Assembly: GCF_014651675.1 (NCBI RefSeq)
Contig: NZ_BMXI01000013.1
Span: forward strand, 1-64,000
Length of the DNA: 64,000 nt
Reading direction: 5' to 3'
Source of the DNA: Roseibacillus persicicus
Lineage (GTDB): Bacteria > Verrucomicrobiota > Verrucomicrobiia > Verrucomicrobiales > Akkermansiaceae
Shown here in pieces: positions 17,401 to 26,400 of this stretch (the stretch's first letter is position 1; each line of letters starts with the position of its first letter). The translations under genes and the position numbers were made by a program. Under the pieces are notes generated by a model that saw only the letters and a program-made list of their open reading frames with translations, was not told the DNA's origin and did not search any database.

Positions 17401-20400
17401 AAAATTTGAGGGTGGCCCGGAGGGTCGCGAAGCTGCCCGGGTCTTCGAAAATGTCCTCGCCCACCGACTGGATGGTGTAGGCTAGAATCTCGAGTTGGCC
17501 GTCCAGAACATCCTGATTGGAAAGCCTGGCCCATTCGTCCCACAGCTCACGGGGACCGACCGTCTCGGCAAGGAAGCTTTCCAAGAGAGCGACCCCTCCT
17601 TCAGTGCCTTCCTGCTCCGAGCGGGTGCGGATGAGTTTGGCGAGGCTGGGAAATTCTTCGTAGCTGCGGAGAGCGGTCTCTCGAATGGCCTGAAAGAATT
17701 CTTTCTCCAAGGGCATCATGCGCTCCTGCGGAACCTTCGCAATGGTGGCGAGTTGAAGAAACTTTCCATACTGCCGGGTCCGTTCTGTGCCTGCCGAGTC
17801 CAATTGGCTCTTCCATTCGGTAACGGCCTTTTCTGCCACCGCTGGATCCGGGTCTGTCATCTGGCGAATCCACCCGATGACCCGCGCTTGGGTGGGATCC
17901 AGTTTTTCCAAAGCGGCAAAGTCTTCCGCCGCCGCGTCCGGTTCGCGAAGTAGAATGTGGGAGGCCAGATACTCGCCGGGCATTTGACCGCTCAACTCCG
18001 GGTCGCTGTCCTGATAGGAATTTTGGCTGACAAAGGTCCAGAGGTTGTTGCGCACATATTGTGTGCGGGGATCGGTGGAGTCCTCTTTCCACATCTTGAC
18101 GGCCTGCAAGGCAGTGAAGGCGCTCTCGAGCAGTTCTTCTTCAGTCCAGGAAAGGCCCTTTCGGTGTCCTTCCATCAGGTAGAAGGCCTGGGCTGCAGTC
18201 TGGGGATGGGATAGTGCTGCGAGGAGGATGTTGCGGGTGCTTTGCAGTCGTTTCTTTTCAAAGTCGCCTTTGCGTTCGAAGGCTTCTTCGAAGGAGGGGG
18301 ACAGCGCTTCGTCATCGAGCCCCCACTCTTGCACGGACTTGATCAAGACCTGAACCACCCAGGTCAGGTTGTGGGCGGCTTCCCCGTCGGGTGATACCGT
18401 GTTCAGAAATTCCGTGGTTAGGTCGATGCCTTGCAAGGCCCGTTGAGCGGACTCCATGTCTTCGACCTCGCTTTCGAAAGGATCGTCCCCTTCGTTCTTG
18501 GAGATTTCCCCGACCAAGAGCCCGAAGTCATCAAGAGTCTCCAGCTTCATGAGAGCCTTGGCTTTGGTGAGAATCTGATCGGCCGGGAGGTGTTGCAACA
18601 ACTTGGCGGTCACGACCGTGTCGTCGGGTCGCTCGTCGGCAAGGGCGATGAGAATGGGTTTGGCCAGTTCCTTTTCCCCCAACTGTTCACAGAGCGACAC
18701 GTATTCCATCCGTCGGCTATAGCTGCGAGTCTCGCCGGGATGAGCCAGCTTGAGGATGGGGTCAATCAGGTTGGCTGCGCGATAGCGTTCGACCATTTCG
18801 CGGATTTCCCAGCTATTGTTCGAACCTCGGAGGAGGGGGCGAAGGAGGCGGAGACCCTCCCGGGCGGCGGCATCGATGTTGCCTTCTGTGAGGGCTCGAG
18901 AGAGGCGGGGGCTCACCCCCCGGCCGAGCTGGCGCCGCGTGCTATTGGTAGAGCTGCTGCCTTTCCGCAATCGGGCGGCCTGCATTTGGGCGACCACCTC
19001 GGAAAGTCCCAGTGCGTTCATTGGTCCCACAAGCTCGTTCTCTTCTTCCGTGCTGCGGGCAGAACGGCGAAGGCGGAGGATGGCTCGGCGGGCAACCTCC
19101 AGCTCATCGAGAGCGGTCCCTTGTTGGGCCAGGATGGAGCCGACCATGGCCAGTTGGCCGTCGACTTGATTCCGCTCGATTTTATCCATAGGAAGATGCC
19201 GAGCCTTGGCCAAGAGTTGATAGGACTTCTGGAGGTCTTCCTTTTGAAACCAATAGCCGGCAGTCGTCAGGATGTCGGTGGCGTTGGTGCTTTCTTCAAA
19301 GGCTTTCAGCTCTTCGGCAAGCTTGTCGTCCTCTCCCATCCACCGCCAGGCGAGAACTCGCATCTGGGGCGATTCCAAACGAGGGACTTCAGACATCAGG
19401 AGTTCCGGAGTCATTTCCTTCTCCGTATTGTTATCTTCGGCCACGTCCCCGGACTTTTGCTGATGAGCAGCGCTCCACTTCTTGAAGAAGGTGTTACTAT
19501 TATCAGCCGCGACTTGCAGTCCCGTTGTTTGCCGGGGGGCTTGCAGGAGTTGATAAACCGTCTGGGGCATCTCGGGCCCAATCCTTGGAAATGCGGGTGG
19601 CTGGAAGAGCTTGTCTTGCTGGCCGTTGAGCACGGAGGTGGGGTAGTAGCGCCCCTGATAGTAGACCATTCCGGACTTCGCAGGATTGATGGTGGCTGCC
19701 TGTTCCTTGAACATTCGGTTGGCCAGATCGACGAATTCCGCCGCGCGCCCGCTGTTCCAAGCATCAGCGATCAGGGAGTTGAACCAGACGGCATTGGCGA
19801 GGTTCTCGCTCTCGTCCTTTTGTCTCTGACCAATGGGCCAGGATGCGAGTTCCTTCCGGAGAAATTCGCGAACCGCGTTCCGCTCCTTGAGTGCTGTGCC
19901 AATTTCGGGTGTGTCTCCGTAGTAGTCATACTGACTCTGCTCGTTACCTAGAACGAGAGAGGCGATTTGATTGAGGCGATTGCTTCGTTGTTCGTCCTCC
20001 AGTTCTTCTAACAGATCCAATTTTTTCAGGAGCAGCTCGCCGCCGTTTTCGGGACGACGTTGCAGGAGAAAAGTGAGGGCGAGGTCCGCGGTATTGGGGT
20101 CAGTCGCCTTTAGCTCTTTGGCTGCCTGTTCGAGAAATTTGACTTCGAATTTCTCGTCGGCTCCCGCTATCCGGACCATTTCTCCGAGGCCGATTCTCCC
20201 GGCTTCAAACTCCTCCTTGGTCCAGCTGCTGAGCCGGTGGGAGTTCTTCAGACGATTGCCGAATGTACTGTTAGGGAAGGGAATGGCGTCCAGGAGTTCG
20301 TCCCGGTTCTTTACGGAAAAGCGGGTGGCATCGAGGTAAAGAGTGGCCAATGCCAGAAAGCGCATCTCCTCTGCTGTGCCCGGCAGTGTTTGCCGAGCCT

Positions 20401-23365
20401 GGCTGGAGCGACCACGCCGCATGCGATAGCTGGACTGCCGGTTGCCCATCCGAAAGAAAATGGAGGAGAACTGTTGCATCGCGTTCATCAAGGTCGTCTC
20501 CCGGATGTCTTGCTGCATTCCTGCGCGCTCCAGCCATTGGCGCCAGCCTTTGTAGAGTTCCTCCTTAATCAAAGGTGACAGGCCCTCGATCTCTTCGGTG
20601 ACGGAGCAGAGGGCGATGAGCTGGGCGCGGGCCTCCTCTTTTTCTCCCAATTTGTAATTGGTAAAGGCTTGGAGAAACTGCAGCCGCCAGTCTTCGCTGT
20701 TAGATTCTGATAGATAGTTGCCAGCGGTTTCCCATTCGGCCTGTTCCATCAGGGCTAAGGCGGTGGCTTCGATTTCGCGGGGATTTCCATTCTGTTGGCT
20801 TCGAAGGATATCGAGTCCCAGCTCAATCTCGCCATTGCGGAAGTAGAGTTCGGCAAGCTTTTGGCTCGACTGGGGGCCACTATCGAGGCGAGCGGCTTCG
20901 CGCAAGGTGGCGGTCGCGCGATCGAGGTCGCCGGCGCGTTCCTCCACGCTGGCGAGTTGGTGACGCAGCTTCACGTTGTTCGGCTTGCGTCGTACGGCCT
21001 CGGCGAGGGCTTCGCGTTGCATCTCGTAGTCCCCAAGGGTCTCGTGAATGGCGGCAAGGGCTTGTAGCGGACCGGCCTCCTGCGAGTTGCGGCGCTTGCG
21101 GCGCTCGAACTCGTTGAGGAGTTCGTCCACACGGTTTTCTTGTTTGGCCAAAGAAGCGAGGCGCTCAATCCAGCGTGCCTTCGCGGTGGCGTCTTCGGCT
21201 TCCTCATAGAGCTTGCGATAGAGGCGCTCGCCCTCGGTGTATTCTCCTGCTTCGACCAGCGCGGTGGCGAGGCGGCTGCGCAGTTCTTCTTCGTCGCCGA
21301 ATTTGGCCACGGCGCGGCGCAGCTCGTTGACCGCTTCTTCCAGTTCGCCACTTTCGTTGAGCAATTCCGCACGGCGCAACCAGGCGGCCTTGTCGCCGGG
21401 GGCGACCCGCTTCCAGTTCTCGAGCTCAGCAAGAGCTTCCTGCCACTTGCCCGCGTCGGCCAGGAGGGAAACGAGCTTGCGCAAATAGACCGGGCGTTCG
21501 CCACCGGGCAGGGCCACGATTTCGCGCATCACTTCAGCGGCTTTCTCCAGCTCATCACGTGCTTCTAACAGGCGAACCTTCTGACTGAGAATCAAGGGGG
21601 CATCGCCCACCTTGGCGGCTTCGGCGAGTGCTTGGTCGCTGGCTAACAGATCGCCCTGCAGCTCTCGCAGTTCCGCAATCACGCACCACTGCACGGCGGT
21701 TTTGCTCTCGGCTTTTTCTAAGTTCTGAATCACGGGTTCGAGGTCGAGGCGGCGGGAAAGACGGGTGACCTCGGTCAGAGCGGAGGCCAAGTCGGTAGGG
21801 GACTGGGCGAGCTCGGCCAACTTGAGAGCATAGGGGAATGCTTCCTTCGCTTGATCGCTGGCGAGGCCGGCGTCGCAGAGTTGCTTCAGCAAAAGCAAGT
21901 TCTCGGGAAATTCCGCAATGCGCTCTGAAAGAAGGGTGAAGCAGGCTTCTGCGCGGCGATGGGCGAGGAGCGCGCGGGAAACTCGCAGGAGACCCTCGGC
22001 ATCAGCACCCTTGGCCATGGTGAGCCACATTTGGGTGGCTTCGGATTGTTCTTCCTCGGTGGCATCGATGGAAGCGAGGAAGGAGGCCAAGGCTTCGGTA
22101 ACTTCATTGGAGTCGGGCAAGTCCTCGTGTCCCTTGCGTAATATCTCTTCAGCCTTCTCGCGCATTTGATAACGCTCGAAGAGGGCCGCGGTGGCGACCA
22201 CGCCGGGTCCATCAACGGCGCGCAGAGAACGGACCTTTTCCAGCGCTTCCTCCAGGCCTTTCGCGTCGCCCATCAGATCGCGCAGACGGGCCATGCGTTC
22301 CCAGTTCGCGGGCTGGTTCTCATTGTCACGCAGAATGACGTTCAGCTCTTCGACGGCCAGGTCGTAGCGATTGGCGTTCTCTAACAGCGCGATAAATTCT
22401 TCGCGGTTGGCGACATCGCCGGGAGTGATCTTCAACACTTCGCGGAAGAGCGCGACCGCTTCCTCCACTTCGCCATTGGCTGCCATCTGGGCGGCCAGGC
22501 CTTTGCGCAAGCTGACCCGCTGGGGGAACTTCTCGCGCAGGCCGGCGTAGAATTCGCGTAGGCCCATGATGTCTTCATCGCGGCGGAAGACTTTGTCTAC
22601 TTGTGCGAGCACCTCTTTCTCCAGCCAAGAGTCCTCACCCGTCATCTCCAGCACCTTGCGATAGGTGGCGATTCCTTCCTCGCGCTTGCCCGCCATGATC
22701 TCGATGGCGGCCAAGCGCATCCAGCGCAAGGCACGCTGATAGGGATCCTTGGTGCCCTCGGCCAGGCTGCGTGCGGTGGCGATGGCTTCTTCGTAAAGTC
22801 CCTCTCCGACTTGCAGTTCGATGAGGTCTTCCCGCAGCTCTTCGTCATCGGGGCGGGCGGCGAGAATTTCCTTCCAAGCCGTGAGGGCATCCTGGGGGCG
22901 ACCCGCACGGGCCAGCCAAGTTCCTTTCAAGATGGCTGCTTCCTCCCCGGCTTCTGCCTTTCCTTTTTCCAAATCAGCCAGCGCTCCCTCGAAATCTAAC
23001 AGGCGAGCCTTCATCTTGGCGCGGGCAAAAAAAAGGTCGCCGGAATCGGGCGACTTTTCGAGAGCTAAGCTCATCGCTCGGAGTGCTTGTTCCTCGCGCC
23101 CCATCCAATCTTGATAGGTCGCCAAGAGACGCCACTCTGCAGCTCCGCCTTCTTCCGCGCTCGCTTGCAGAAAGGTTTCCAAGTCTTCCTTACTACCGGT
23201 ATCCAGCCAGGAATCTACAAACCGATCGAAAAGTGTTCCGCTATCTGGACGCTTTAATAATAAGAGATGATATCGCCCGGCCTTTTCATTCGGTTTAGGG
23301 GGCTCCTGACCGGGAAGAAGTGGGCAGGTGGTCATCAGCAGACCAGCTAGTAAGATAAACTTCAT
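14408..23365 (-). CDS. giant secreted TPR-repeat protein (2985 residues)
   Basis: The product begins with a signal-peptide-like N-terminus (KFILLAGLLMTTCPLLPGQ), so it is probably exported. Residues about 40-1000 are consecutive tetratricopeptide-like helix pairs with typical positions (for example ALAAIHETLGDYEMQREAL and RLYRKLYEEA). About 2000 further residues are helix-rich and less repetitive, ending in a Lys/Pro-rich tail (APKPKEEQPASNKK). The gene is 8.96 kb with no internal stop or frameshift visible. It is the first gene of the minus-strand MoxR/DUF58/VWA locus and overlaps the coiled-coil gene by ATGA. A scaffold or client of the MoxR/VWA machinery is a reasonable inference. No catalytic motif was found. 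Confidence 0.85.
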   Translation of the reverse strand: MKFILLAGLLMTTCPLLPGQEPPKPNEKAGRYHLLLLKRPDSGTLFDRFVDSWLDTGSKEDLETFLQASAEEGGAAEWRLLATYQDWMGREEQALRAMSLALEKSPDSGDLFFARAKMKARLLDFEGALADLEKGKAEAGEEAAILKGTWLARAGRPQDALTAWKEILAARPDDEELREDLIELQVGEGLYEEAIATARSLAEGTKDPYQRALRWMRLAAIEIMAGKREEGIATYRKVLEMTGEDSWLEKEVLAQVDKVFRRDEDIMGLREFYAGLREKFPQRVSLRKGLAAQMAANGEVEEAVALFREVLKITPGDVANREEFIALLENANRYDLAVEELNVILRDNENQPANWERMARLRDLMGDAKGLEEALEKVRSLRAVDGPGVVATAALFERYQMREKAEEILRKGHEDLPDSNEVTEALASFLASIDATEEEQSEATQMWLTMAKGADAEGLLRVSRALLAHRRAEACFTLLSERIAEFPENLLLLKQLCDAGLASDQAKEAFPYALKLAELAQSPTDLASALTEVTRLSRRLDLEPVIQNLEKAESKTAVQWCVIAELRELQGDLLASDQALAEAAKVGDAPLILSQKVRLLEARDELEKAAEVMREIVALPGGERPVYLRKLVSLLADAGKWQEALAELENWKRVAPGDKAAWLRRAELLNESGELEEAVNELRRAVAKFGDEEELRSRLATALVEAGEYTEGERLYRKLYEEAEDATAKARWIERLASLAKQENRVDELLNEFERRKRRNSQEAGPLQALAAIHETLGDYEMQREALAEAVRRKPNNVKLRHQLASVEERAGDLDRATATLREAARLDSGPQSSQKLAELYFRNGEIELGLDILRSQQNGNPREIEATALALMEQAEWETAGNYLSESNSEDWRLQFLQAFTNYKLGEKEEARAQLIALCSVTEEIEGLSPLIKEELYKGWRQWLERAGMQQDIRETTLMNAMQQFSSIFFRMGNRQSSYRMRRGRSSQARQTLPGTAEEMRFLALATLYLDATRFSVKNRDELLDAIPFPNSTFGNRLKNSHRLSSWTKEEFEAGRIGLGEMVRIAGADEKFEVKFLEQAAKELKATDPNTADLALTFLLQRRPENGGELLLKKLDLLEELEDEQRSNRLNQIASLVLGNEQSQYDYYGDTPEIGTALKERNAVREFLRKELASWPIGQRQKDESENLANAVWFNSLIADAWNSGRAAEFVDLANRMFKEQAATINPAKSGMVYYQGRYYPTSVLNGQQDKLFQPPAFPRIGPEMPQTVYQLLQAPRQTTGLQVAADNSNTFFKKWSAAHQQKSGDVAEDNNTEKEMTPELLMSEVPRLESPQMRVLAWRWMGEDDKLAEELKAFEESTNATDILTTAGYWFQKEDLQKSYQLLAKARHLPMDKIERNQVDGQLAMVGSILAQQGTALDELEVARRAILRLRRSARSTEEENELVGPMNALGLSEVVAQMQAARLRKGSSSTNSTRRQLGRGVSPRLSRALTEGNIDAAAREGLRLLRPLLRGSNNSWEIREMVERYRAANLIDPILKLAHPGETRSYSRRMEYVSLCEQLGEKELAKPILIALADERPDDTVVTAKLLQHLPADQILTKAKALMKLETLDDFGLLVGEISKNEGDDPFESEVEDMESAQRALQGIDLTTEFLNTVSPDGEAAHNLTWVVQVLIKSVQEWGLDDEALSPSFEEAFERKGDFEKKRLQSTRNILLAALSHPQTAAQAFYLMEGHRKGLSWTEEELLESAFTALQAVKMWKEDSTDPRTQYVRNNLWTFVSQNSYQDSDPELSGQMPGEYLASHILLREPDAAAEDFAALEKLDPTQARVIGWIRQMTDPDPAVAEKAVTEWKSQLDSAGTERTRQYGKFLQLATIAKVPQERMMPLEKEFFQAIRETALRSYEEFPSLAKLIRTRSEQEGTEGGVALLESFLAETVGPRELWDEWARLSNQDVLDGQLEILAYTIQSVGEDIFEDPGSFATLRATLKFSPLIVNNSYEIGEGFTRVLRCPTVASAEKKLEEIDFWNLSWAELGAPVDLDEEGPLWAHVLEAVLDYELRSDLGKKLCQATGDRRFRQRMVGALITEKTGLLANELEGVAEKLMQLPPEEREGLATILRMPYPDLSIPGAKPKSKKLLALLGQEKKEDVLANARKRMETGFQGAMHDYTLRQEIFSQVNKLIPIDSQFAAEYFAAALTEEKPQTNNRFQRRSVFYSGGSSRATREDDLFHELQEEASDQGLSLQHWSRFLDAFDRLPDGPPLSVGHGVHYDLSEFASKFWSSHPKPKNLQGIEKKIFKGFHWDNAIRALEGESESVRNTAYWLVWLNASNNWKIGNLGQDHLTWMESSKLAERDQVAYNCFSTLIAIRDWNGIKPESREKVRAAWSQALSNPAHTVRLRMELACTALTVEPRIAESPECITAITQLLEDYLAEERSLHATPIRKLFIGISKLSTPLPRERWNSLVEESSKAFLQLASRPNRNFSNDDKGEFARAIMLLCLKVESFSSAKNLLSLARESLRGDLELIVQLVAADQPALAKQLFTTAGNLYEKPADRQWNAELAATVDKLLPLVANEQERYRIHCVLASLPNGKGDVETTVTTRLVGLAKEFETKAPKTPQSRLQCLAALAKTSKTTPILKQEFQELSQRYLHTQTVLQSRMPGDISAENLQYIFRRYFWDTARAGDLTPLDRHIKAFAVSISTEEYAYQTEREAATVLRDIISSFCQGLEENPDTPLSPEVFEIAKGWYRAFAKVKAENSLVTIRAVAVPFNLHALGGKSEEFDKWVRTLPKDEQQPYLQQLKQPHKMATNWSTSSWWTKSASSDVRKFYFRKILDDHFASRTLFKGHLSTREVAREKTMTEKEEIEIFGNPPADHPQRNQFRFEMGIALARYRKGQQQNGITMLNETLQEMTEAGDPQEHFCRAELASIYGQRAKNLPQAIKLADQVDWDKVPKNRRDAIRKQIDEFRKKRQNAPKPKEEQPASNKK

Positions 23366-23508
23366 GACACAAACAGACAGGCTTAGTGGGTAGCAAGTAA
23401 AGAGGAAACGACCTAGCGAGCATTCTTTGTTCCTCCTTTCGAAAAAGACTCTTTCTAAAGTTTCTCCTTTCCATCACAGCCTCAAGGGTTTTCGGTTTCG
23501 TCCTCACC

Positions 23509-24117
23509 GTGAACGAACCTCGCTACCGCCCGCCCTACCCGCATGAATTCGTGCCCGAGGATTACTATGCCCGCCTCGAGCCGGAAGATATCTTTAGCAA
23601 TGGGGCTCCATTAGAAGTCGACCTCGGGTCAGGAGACGGTTCTTATACTTTGGCACTGGCGGAGCATCACCGGGACCGTAACTTTCTGGCAGTGGAACGT
23701 TTACTAGGGCGGGTGCAAAAGACTTGCCGCGGGGCCAAGGAGCGTGGTCTCGACAATCTGAAGGTTCTTCGGCTCGAGTCCGCTTACACCGCCGAGTGGC
23801 TGCTGCCACGGAACAGTGTCTCGCGATTGCACCTCGTTTGTCCCGACCCTTGGCCCAAGGCCAAGCATCATCGCCGGCGCATGATTCAGCAGGAGTTTCT
23901 CGAGACCGTGCACAATCTTCTCGTTCCCGGGGGAATCTTTATCTTCAAGACTGACCATGAAGAATACTTTGAGTGGGCCGAGGAAGAGTTGGCGCAATAC
24001 CCCAAGTTGGAGGTCACTCCTTTCCCCGCGGATAACTTCGACCCCAAATCCGACTTTCAGCTGCAGTGGGAAGCCGAGGGTAAGAGTCTGCAGGTGCTGC
24101 ATTGTGTGAGCGTGTAA
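23509..24117 (+). CDS. trmB: tRNA (guanine-N7-)-methyltransferase
   Basis: TrmB methylates G46 in the tRNA variable loop using S-adenosylmethionine. The 202-residue protein has the SAM-binding motif EVDLGSGDGSYTLAL, the AVERLLGRV strand, the family signature CPDPWPKAKHHRRR and the C-terminal TDHEEYFEWAEEEL. The start is GTG at 23509, which gives the normal short N-terminus. The gene is divergent from the giant TPR gene across 143 bases. The next gene begins on the base after its TAA stop. Confidence 0.93.
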   Translation: MNEPRYRPPYPHEFVPEDYYARLEPEDIFSNGAPLEVDLGSGDGSYTLALAEHHRDRNFLAVERLLGRVQKTCRGAKERGLDNLKVLRLESAYTAEWLLPRNSVSRLHLVCPDPWPKAKHHRRRMIQQEFLETVHNLLVPGGIFIFKTDHEEYFEWAEEELAQYPKLEVTPFPADNFDPKSDFQLQWEAEGKSLQVLHCVSV

Positions 24118-24564
24118 ATGTCCATGAAAGGAGCGCCTAAAAAGATCGGGTGCTTCCTGATTGTTGCCGTCCTGGGGCTGCCTTTGCTTGCGATTGTCTG
24201 GTGGAACTTCATTTATCGGGTTCCCCAGCCCACCCCCGAGGAAACGTTTTTGCTGCTAACAGGAGCCAAGGAGCTTCCTGCTTCTTTGCGAGAGCTCGAG
24301 GTGCACCTGGCCTATCGACCAACCTTGGGTGATGGCTCTGCGGTGATTTCGTTCACAGTCTCGGAGGAAGATGGGAAGATGCTCACTTCCGGGCTTCGCT
24401 TTACGGATTCCGAGATTCTCGTGGCGGCCCAGCAAAGGGAGTGGGCGGTTCTTTCGATAGAAATCGATGAACCCCAAATCGCCTCCTACGAGGAGGGACC
24501 TTTTGACCGCGCGGTAATGGCCAATCCCCAACGGACGCAGTTGATTTGGTCTGGCGGGATATAA
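24118..24564 (+). CDS. single-pass membrane protein, unknown
   Basis: The 148-residue protein has one N-terminal membrane helix (about 10-31, CFLIVAVLGLPLLAIVWWNFIY) followed by a roughly 115-residue soluble domain, probably periplasmic. The ATG at 24118 directly abuts the trmB stop, so it is translated with trmB. No family was recognised. A terminator overlaps its stop codon. Confidence 0.75.
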   Translation: MSMKGAPKKIGCFLIVAVLGLPLLAIVWWNFIYRVPQPTPEETFLLLTGAKELPASLRELEVHLAYRPTLGDGSAVISFTVSEEDGKMLTSGLRFTDSEILVAAQQREWAVLSIEIDEPQIASYEEGPFDRAVMANPQRTQLIWSGGI

Positions 24565-24598
24565 GGAAATGGGTTTGTAATCGATTTCCTTTTTTTTC
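24563..24598 (+). terminator. terminator after the trmB pair
   Basis: AAGGAAAT (24563-24570) pairs perfectly with ATTTCCTT (24584-24591), followed by a T run. It overlaps the stop codon of the preceding gene. Confidence 0.75.
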
Positions 24599-24632
24599 GT
24601 GTCTTGAATGAAACCTCAACTTCTGAAGCTCT

Positions 24633-25124
24633 ATGAAAAAATTATCCTTCTTCGCCGCTCTGCCCTTCCTTCTCTCTGTTTTGTTGGTGTCCTGTCAAAA
24701 GGAGGTCAAAGAAGAAGAGGTCGTCGTGCCACCGCAAGAGCCAACCCGCGAGGCCGCTGTTGCGATTTTAACGGAGTTTGCCAGTCGCTTGGAAGGCGGT
24801 GATTACTCGGCTGCCGCTGAGTTGATGAGCACTCCTCCGGGTATGACTCACGAGGAGAAAACCGAAGGAGTGAAGGGCATTTTGGAAAAGAACGAGATTT
24901 CGAGTGCGGGCGTCGTGGTGCTCGCGGAGAAAGGCACCTGGGGGAAACTCACGGAAGTCTTTGGCGATCGGGGAGTAGCTTGGGCGGAGAGATGGAAGCT
25001 GGATCCTGAAGACTGCTGGGGGTTGGGGTTCCATGCTGCTGAAACCACTTTTGTTTGGAATGGTGAGGCCCTCCAGATCTTCCGCTGTGATGATGTGGGT
25101 AAAATCGTCGAGGCGGCGGAATAA
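24633..25124 (+). CDS. lipoprotein, unknown function
   Basis: The 163-residue protein has a lipoprotein signal (KLSFFAALPFLLSVLLVSC, lipidated Cys near 21), then an acidic linker rich in Glu and Lys. A soluble domain of about 125 residues follows with the pattern LTEFASRLEGGDYSAAAELMS, reminiscent of the DUF4878/NTF2-like group of small lipoproteins. That assignment is tentative. It lies between the trmB-pair terminator and another small lipoprotein gene 19 bases downstream, so the two are probably one transcript. Confidence 0.75.
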   Translation: MKKLSFFAALPFLLSVLLVSCQKEVKEEEVVVPPQEPTREAAVAILTEFASRLEGGDYSAAAELMSTPPGMTHEEKTEGVKGILEKNEISSAGVVVLAEKGTWGKLTEVFGDRGVAWAERWKLDPEDCWGLGFHAAETTFVWNGEALQIFRCDDVGKIVEAAE

Positions 25125-25143
25125 TCACTTATCTGGTTAGATT

Positions 25144-25554
25144 ATGAAGTTTTTGATTCTTCTCGGAGCGATGTTGGCTCTTTGCGCCTGCGCTCCCCAA
25201 AGCAACACTTCGCCCTCGCAAGATCCGTTCGACGGCGACTTCATTGCCGATGAACGTCCTCCCCATGATGAGGAAGATCTGCGGGAACTTTTACTCACCC
25301 TCCCGGTGTGGGATATCCCGCCGGAGCGCATCGTCGCGTGGATGGACGAAAATGGTTCGGTCACGGGTGACACCTTGGTCGTCCACGGCGACGGAGCCCA
25401 AGTGATGCTCCGGTTGCGTAGACTCGCTGAGCCCGATCACTATGAACTCCGGCTGGGGAGTGAGGACTGGCCGGAAGGAGGGCTCTATCATTATACCCTG
25501 CAACGGGTTTCTAACAAATGGCCGAAAGGGTGGAAGATCCTCACCCGGGATTAG
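25144..25554 (+). CDS. small lipoprotein, unknown function
   Basis: The 136-residue protein starts with a lipoprotein signal (KFLILLGAMLALCAC) and has a Ser/Pro/Gln linker. A soluble domain follows with a conserved-looking acidic stretch (DERPPHDEEDLRELLLTLPVWDIPPE). No family was recognised. It follows the preceding lipoprotein gene by 19 bases and is convergent with the L,D-transpeptidase gene, with only 13 bases between the stops. Confidence 0.72.
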   Translation: MKFLILLGAMLALCACAPQSNTSPSQDPFDGDFIADERPPHDEEDLRELLLTLPVWDIPPERIVAWMDENGSVTGDTLVVHGDGAQVMLRLRRLAEPDHYELRLGSEDWPEGGLYHYTLQRVSNKWPKGWKILTRD

Positions 25555-25567
25555 TTAGGCTTGCGAT

Positions 25568-26224
25568 CTACTCCACGATTTCCGCCTTGGTCCCGACCTT
25601 CACTTTGCTGAAGACAATGGGGAGGATATTAGCTTGTCCGCGGATGCAGGCATGGGACGCGGGATAGCGAGGCACGTTGCCCACGTGGTGTCCGATTCCG
25701 GTCCAAGTGAAGCGCATCCAGTAGGGCATGGACGCGCCGAGGAACTTGCCGCCGGGGGGAATCTTCGCGGTGCGCGAATCGGCATCGGAGTTGACCACTT
25801 TGCCAGAGGCGTCGAGCACCTTGCCATAGAGGTTGGAGCGCTTGGCCTTGATCTTTTCCAAGATGGTATAGGTTCCGGCCGGGGTGGGGTGGCTGGAGGT
25901 GCCGGTCGATACCGGATAGTCGATGGCGACTTCATCACCGTTCATGAGAAAGGCGCGCTGAAGGGAGAGAGAAATGACGATGTGCGAATTGGAAGGGTCG
26001 GTGCGGGCGAGGACTTCATGATTGAAGTATGCGGAAGAGCGCTCGGGGTAGTTCTCGGCCTTGAAGTGCTCGTAGGTTCCCTCGGGGTAGGGGTTGGTCC
26101 AGGTTTCGGCGGTGGGCTCGACGGGTTCGGGGGGGAGTTTGGCGCAACTGGAAACGAACAGGATGATGGAAAGTCCGATGAGTGATTGCGCGAGCCTGCG
26201 GGTGCAGCCTTTGAAAAGTTTCAT
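25568..26224 (-). CDS. L,D-transpeptidase (YkuD) lipoprotein, second copy
   Basis: The 218-residue product has a lipoprotein signal ending in FVSSC (Cys near 27). A YkuD domain covers about residues 80-217, with the active-site residues H191 and C193 in the SHACIRG motif. It makes or remodels peptidoglycan cross-links in the periplasm. The SHxCIR form is the classical ErfK/YbiS type, whereas the paralogue at 924-1556 carries TAGCVR, so the two are not recent duplicates. The region before the domain (FKAENYPERSSAYFNHEVLARTDPSN) has no recognised fold. Confidence 0.87.
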   Translation of the reverse strand: MKLFKGCTRRLAQSLIGLSIILFVSSCAKLPPEPVEPTAETWTNPYPEGTYEHFKAENYPERSSAYFNHEVLARTDPSNSHIVISLSLQRAFLMNGDEVAIDYPVSTGTSSHPTPAGTYTILEKIKAKRSNLYGKVLDASGKVVNSDADSRTAKIPPGGKFLGASMPYWMRFTWTGIGHHVGNVPRYPASHACIRGQANILPIVFSKVKVGTKAEIVE

Positions 26225-26400
26225 GAATTGGAAGGTGTTGGAGGTAGACGAGTTGAAGGAAGTATCGTTCGTGAAAGTGAGAACTTTCCTGCAGAACCTA
26301 GACCCGCTTTGGACTCTTGCTCGGATTTTTTTACGCGAACGATGATTTTTCGCACCGGTCTCCAGACCTGATCAGAAGGCTTCGGCCAATCAAACGGGGC

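Noticed and set aside
18431-19951. 506-residue open frame on the plus strand
   Set aside because: It lies fully antisense to the giant TPR gene. Its composition is typical of a mirror frame in GC-rich DNA and it has no motif.
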